From Diorhabda sublineata (lineage: Eukaryota; Arthropoda; Insecta; Coleoptera; Chrysomelidae), in contig NC_079477.1 of assembly GCF_026230105.1 (NCBI RefSeq), positions 11,103,001 through 11,167,000 of the forward strand: a DNA stretch of 64,000 bases, written 5' to 3'. Within the stretch, counting starts at the first letter, position 1, and each line of letters opens with the position of its first letter. The notes under the pieces were generated by a model. It had not been told where the DNA came from, did not search any database, and saw nothing but the letters and a program-made list of their open reading frames with translations. The position numbers and the translations under genes are program-made. Below, piece by piece: positions 58,861 to 64,000 of this stretch.

Positions 58861-61800
58861 GTACAGATCGTTGAGGAGTAAAAAATGAATCAGATATTTT
58901 AAAATGCTGAAAAATCAAAAGATTCTGATACATAGATACGAATGTAATAAAAAAGTGTAAAGAGATAATGACGCTCCGAGTATCTGAGCTCTTTTGACTT
59001 AGACTTCCTTAAAAGGGTTCAGAGTTGATTGCTTCAACTCATTTCTCAATAATAATTTCTATTTCTAAAATGTACTACTAAGATTTGATATTATGTGTCG
59101 GAGTACTCAAGTTATGCGGGTTCATTGTTCGGTAGACACATTGTATTTGCAGTTATCTACAAATAGGTGATTTGTATATTATTCTTACAATACTTTAAAA
59201 ATCTGTTGTAATTTATGACAAGCTTTACAAGGAAAATTTAAACAAAAAATTTTATACTTACATCAATTTCAATGTTCACATTAAAAATTTTGTAAATTTT
59301 TTGGATGGTTTTAAAGCCACATTAGCATTTTTCCTTTCGAAATTTTTACAATTCCTTGATAATTTTAAAGAGTTCTTGTAGAGTGATTTTTTTACAAATT
59401 TTTCATAGTTTTTTCCAAAAACCTGTGATGCATTTTGATGAATGTTATTTAGTTAGTTAGAAACGTTGAGCATAAAAAATTGCTGTTTCCAACCAAGGTA
59501 CATTCGGCAATCTTTTCCTTTAGAACTAAATCCATTAAAGTCTAACGAATAAAAAAATTAAATCTAATAAGTTCCACTATTCTGTTAAATAAATATTAAA
59601 TGTTAAATGAGCGAAACAAGTCACGTGAACGGTCGCATCTACGATAAATTTTTTCAGAAGGAACTACATTACGTGCAGAAGGAAATAACAAAATTTCATT
59701 AACAGAGCTCAAAATACTTGGATGGTTAGTTTTCTCTGACTATCAGAATACTATTGAATGAGATTCACTAGATTTGTCTTTTTGCTTATATTATATCAAC
59801 AAATTTTAAAGATAATGCTCACAATAATCGGTAGTTTCGTTCACAATAGAATAAATGTATCGATTTTATACGATGTTCCTGACATCATTTATGCTATTAC
59901 CAATGTATGAAGAATAGGATTCTTTATACAATGGTATTATTATAAATGTGTGGCACATGCTTTGTTTGTACTTTCATCGGAAACGCATCTAATGAGAAAA
60001 TAGTTGGAAATCCCTAATTGATTACCTTGAATATTCTACCCGATTAAGCTGGTGAGGGCCGCAAACTAGACCGTAATGAATTTCATCAGGACAACCAGAT
60101 TTTCTGAAGAATTTAGAAATTCATATGAAAATTCAGTCATTCGGATACATGTTTTTTCGAATATGCATATGCACGTTTTCTAAGAATATGCAAAAAAATT
60201 ACAAGATTCCCAAATATGCTAAATATGTATACAACATACATTTATCATGATGTCAGGTTTTTAGTAATCACGCAACGTTGAATTGCCTCTAAGATAACTG
60301 CATTGTTTTATAAAATTCTTATAATCCATATATTCCATGGAATGTTTCATTATTTGCACCATTTCATTTCATTAAAAATTTTTCCCGCAGCAATAAAATA
60401 GAGTTTATTACTGGTATAAATTTAGTGTTAGTTTTATTGTTGAAATACGGTGGTTAGAAAAGAGAGATTGCAGCAAGCTTCTACTGTTATCGTTGTGTTT
60501 GCTTTTATAAGGTGATTCACAAATATTTTTAATCATCTCAATCAATGAGCTCACATTTTTTAATTGATAACTATTTCTCGTCAGTTTACTATAATAATAT
60601 CCATACTTATAAACGAAGAGAAAGAGACGAGGTTTGCACGACATCGAACAGTAGTGAGAACTTTATTTTAAACTATTGTTCAGATGTTGTTAGGAATGGT
60701 TTGGAGGGTTGCTTACAGCCCTTAACGTATAGTGGACGGGGTTTGGAGTTTAAAAATAAAGCCAAGCACGTGGCATGACAGTTGCCAGCAACTCATATTT
60801 TAAACATTTGGTACTTCAAGAAGACTAAATCCAAAGTTGCCAACAGCGAGAGTTGTACAATTTATACGTATCTCTCGATGGTCCTTTAAGTAGGCCAGGT
60901 AAGCGACTTTGGATTTAGTTTTCTTGAACTGTGTCAATATGTGAGTTGACATGTCTCGTGTGCGACTTCATTTTTAACGTTCAGCCCCCATTTCTTATAC
61001 GCACTTCTCCAATCAATTCCTAAGAACACACAAGCAATAGTATAAAATGAAGTTTTCAATGTTCGATGAAATTCAAAACACATCTTTATCTCTTGGATTA
61101 TTACATATGAGATTCACAAATTAATTCAGTTAAATTCGTAAAAATAGCAAAATAAACAATCTTGCATAAAAAGAAATGATAAATCAATTTCAATCAAAAG
61201 ATCACAGCACGCCTTTATTCTCGGAGTTGTAACTTTTGGAAAACTACAATTGTATCACTTGCAAATGGATAAATCAACTAATAGAAGCATTCAGATATAC
61301 GGAATTCAGAAATCATTTGTTCTCATCATAATACTTTTGAACTTCCATAGTACTTTTCATATCCTACAAAAAACTACGGAATCTATTGTTTAGATCATCT
61401 GTTGTACCTATATTATGAAAGCCAGGTAATCTATCAGATAAGAATATCTTTGGATAATATACAGTAAATCAAAAATTTCACTCAATACATCCGACTATTA
61501 ATATCGTCATATTGGAAATTTGCGTTGATACGAAACTTAAATTCAATCTTCCAATCTACACCCTTTCATTCCGCCCCTTAATTGCATGACGCTTAATCAA
61601 AGGGTCCCTGAGATAAATAGCACCTGTGAATAATCAGAGCATTTCCATTAAGTGCTCCTTAGATTGTTCTACAACTATTGTTAAATTTTAACTATTCATT
61701 AAGATTGTAACATAGCCCAAGGGTTACTATGTTTGGTGTAAAATTCGAAAAGTTTGAATGCTTAGGCCAGGATGATGTTGAAACATAAAATTACGACTTA

Positions 61801-63290
61801 TATTGACTGGTGAATATGAAAAAGTGCTGACGAATTTATACGAAATAAGAATACAACCACTGAAAGCTTCTAGATAATTATCAAATAATTTCTACGTTAA
61901 AGAGAGGTTCTGAAAAGAGTATCTATATGATCTAATTCAGGATTATGCATTTTCTTCATTATTATTGTTATAACTTATGCAAAAGGTACATTGAAGGATA
62001 GAATATGAACCTTATTTATGTAGGCTTGAAACAATCCTATATATCCTATATACCCAACAAGGCAGATAACAATATTTGTCCTACTCCAATCCACTGCCAC
62101 GAATGAAGCACGATTCTGACACGAGTTTTCTTCGAATAGACATAGCCGAACGAGAGCAGTCAGTTGAGAATAAGATATAGAAAGACGAATTTTACGTGAC
62201 CAAAGACCAGCGCTTTTAAAGACGGTTTTCAGTTCATTTAAGATAACGCCGACCACGATATACATACAAGGTATGCTTACGCGCAGGCAGGTGTGACCTC
62301 TCTCACACAATGTGACTTCACGTTGGAATCAAAACGTGAAGTATAATGTATGCTGTATACCTATGAAGTTTTATTTTGATTCCAAAAGTGAAATTAACAA
62401 GGATTCGAATTTCCTGCCTGTTCCGTGAAATAAGAGACCATTTAAGATATGATTAGGAATTTATTCAATTCAATAATATTGTTTCTAATATATTATAGGT
62501 ATATTTATTTCTTTCATCGAATCATATATAGGTGAATAAATAAAGTTTTAAACCGAGACACTTTGCATTATATGGAACTACCCTATTCGAAATGAATAGA
62601 ATAAACACGCGCTAAAATAAATAAGACATAAATAAAGGGTATGGTATCTAAATATTTCCAACTTGACTGAAACCGTTTTTGTATATAATTCCACAAGTGA
62701 TTCAACAACAACATGTAATAAGTAATTATTGGAAAAAAACAGTAATTTTGTTTGTTATTTTGTGATTCCCGACAATCATTTATCATATTTCAAATTAATT
62801 TCATCCTCTCGACCACAGGGTTCTGCAGTTTTTGCATTTAGCGACGGTATTATGATCTCATAATAGAAAATATAATATTTTAAACAAAAAAAAATAGCAA
62901 ATAAGTCAACTCTAATAGTCGCTAAACACAGAAAACAACACAAAAACCCAGTCAATACGTACAACTCCAAACTAATCTTAATAGACAAGAAAATATTTTG
63001 ATTCCAGCGTGACATCATGCGTGAGACGTGTCAAATTTAAGCCGACAATTCAGCTCAACGGTGTGTGTATCGTGACGCCGACGTATTACGATTTTCAATA
63101 TTTGTATATTTTTACTATCAATCCAAAAAAACTGTAGACAACTAAAAAATCCCTAAATTCATATACTTAAGAATATGTGTTATAATGATTTATGTCCGAT
63201 CAATAAACATATAGGTTTTGGTTGACAAGTCATCATAGGAGTTGCTGGTGGTGATCATTTTTAAGTATAAAGAGTACTCATAGATGTTCT
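58860..63290. other. Mostly empty AT-rich DNA
   Basis: No gene recognised apart from a hairpin at 60.8 kb. A 111-residue minus-strand frame (62,310-61,975; MCERGHTCLRVSIPCMYIVV at its start) is the longest here and has several Cys and a hydrophobic segment. It has no family I know and no supporting splice context. Confidence 0.4.
60790..60947. repeat. Long hairpin (foldback), about 158 bp
   Basis: The left arm from AACTCATATTTTAAAC through TTCAAGAAGACTAAATCCAA and AGT pairs with the right arm ending TATGTGAGTT at 60,947. The inner 20 bases or so (AAGACTAAATCCAAAGT) are almost perfectly complementary. The loop is about 50 bases. It could be a MITE or an RNA hairpin. Confidence 0.8.
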
Positions 63291-63299
63291 GATCAAATT

Positions 63300-63850
63300 T
63301 GACTCAGACTGGTGCATTCAAACCATGCGAAAAGTTTGTTTCGCGGTATCGACTATGGTAAGTAACGTTAAGGAAGGAGCTGGCTTGATATGTTGTGTTT
63401 TGAATAAAATAACGATTACGGAATCGTCGAAAGAGTTTTAGAAGGATTGAAGGGAGTCTACTTTATCACCTATGTGGGTATTTAAGTGGCACAAAGAATT
63501 CTCAGACAAACATCTGAATTTTTCGCAAACAAGCGTCGAGTAGAAGACAGAAGAGGTGCTTAACAACGTATATTTATCAAACGCATCATTAATGGAGAAT
63601 TGAGTTTCAGAAATGAAACCAAATTGGAAAAATCATATCAAAATCAATCGAAAATCAAGGTGATGCTTAGGCTTACATCAAGTAAATGAAGAAATTGGAT
63701 TAAGTGTTGGCATGCTTGTTTGGCTCGAAAAGTTTGTTCTGTAGACGCTAATGAAGATTGTTATTAAAATGTGAAATGGTGTTTGTTGAAGTTAGCTTCA
63801 TTGAAATTTGTTCACATAAAAATGTTAAGTAAACTGAAATCTAGTAGCAT
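63300..63850 (+). mobile_element. Possible mariner N-terminal remnant
   Basis: The plus strand reads CVLNKITITESSKEF and, after stops, LSPMWVFKWHKEFSDKH, similar to the mariner helix-turn-helix pattern CFxLGKTATETxxxL ... SxxxVFxWHKRFKxGR. Downstream frames are too decayed to follow. Confidence 0.4.
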
Positions 63851-64000
63851 ATCTTATAGTTATTAGTTATAATTATTAGATCCTCTCTTATAGAAGAAAA
63901 CATGAGAGAAAACTGAACAAATTCAAATTATACATAGTCAGAAATATTTTTTTACTATAGCTTATTTCAATTAGAAAACGGGAATGTGAAAATAGTGCAA

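Noticed and set aside
1..64000. CRISPR arrays, tRNA or rRNA genes, prokaryotic operons
   Set aside because: No regularly spaced short repeats with unique spacers, no cloverleaf candidates and no rRNA-like GC-rich conserved blocks were seen; split genes and transposon content show eukaryotic DNA.

Overview
The window looks like gene-poor, AT-rich nuclear DNA of an insect. A beetle is my best guess, from the mixture of transposable elements and from a DM4/DM12-family gene, which is an insect-type family. No bacterial operons, tRNA genes, rRNA genes or CRISPR arrays were seen. Almost every long reading frame belongs to a transposable element, usually broken.

Two host genes can be rebuilt exon by exon with consistent splice sites and phases. 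(1) On the minus strand, 24,143 down to 16,253, six exons join into a 421-residue secreted or membrane protein. It has a signal peptide, a Cys-rich middle, one complete calcium-binding EGF domain and a hydrophobic C-terminus. Its third intron (about 5.1 kb) has absorbed a LINE, a mariner remnant and an unclassified repeat. (2) On the plus strand, 41,391 to 50,986, four exons join into a 222-residue DM4/DM12-domain protein. Its second intron (about 8.5 kb) holds an LTR-element fragment, a Tc1 remnant, an apparently intact mariner-like element with long inverted repeats, a MITE-like hairpin, a deleted mariner and the 5' end of a hAT. A copy of its last exon lies at 57.2 kb as a pseudogene fragment; part of its 3' flank is also duplicated.

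Layout: 0-8.5 kb mariner and LINE debris; 8.9-10.35 kb Crypton-like tyrosine-recombinase element; 12.1-12.95 kb tandem repeat; 14.4-15.7 kb Helitron helicase remnant; 16.25-24.1 kb EGF gene; 25.1-26.2 kb hAT remnant; 27.7-35.3 kb several RTE-like LINE pieces and a mariner; 35.4-36.7 kb second Crypton copy, inverted; 37.1-37.4 kb palindromes; 38.3-41.0 kb decayed hAT with its target-site duplication; 41.4-51.0 kb DM4/12 gene; 51-58.9 kb duplicated segments, LINE debris and a second copy of the tandem repeat; 59-64 kb mostly empty, with one hairpin and a weak mariner fragment.

The most notable items are the unnamed EGF gene, the intact long-TIR mariner with unusual D-to-D spacing, the inverted Crypton pair, the DM4 exon duplication, and two recurrent unnamed repeat families: the 12/56 kb tandem repeat, and the hairpins carrying a CGAAACGTC motif. 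All family names rest on motif recognition by eye; no database search was run.
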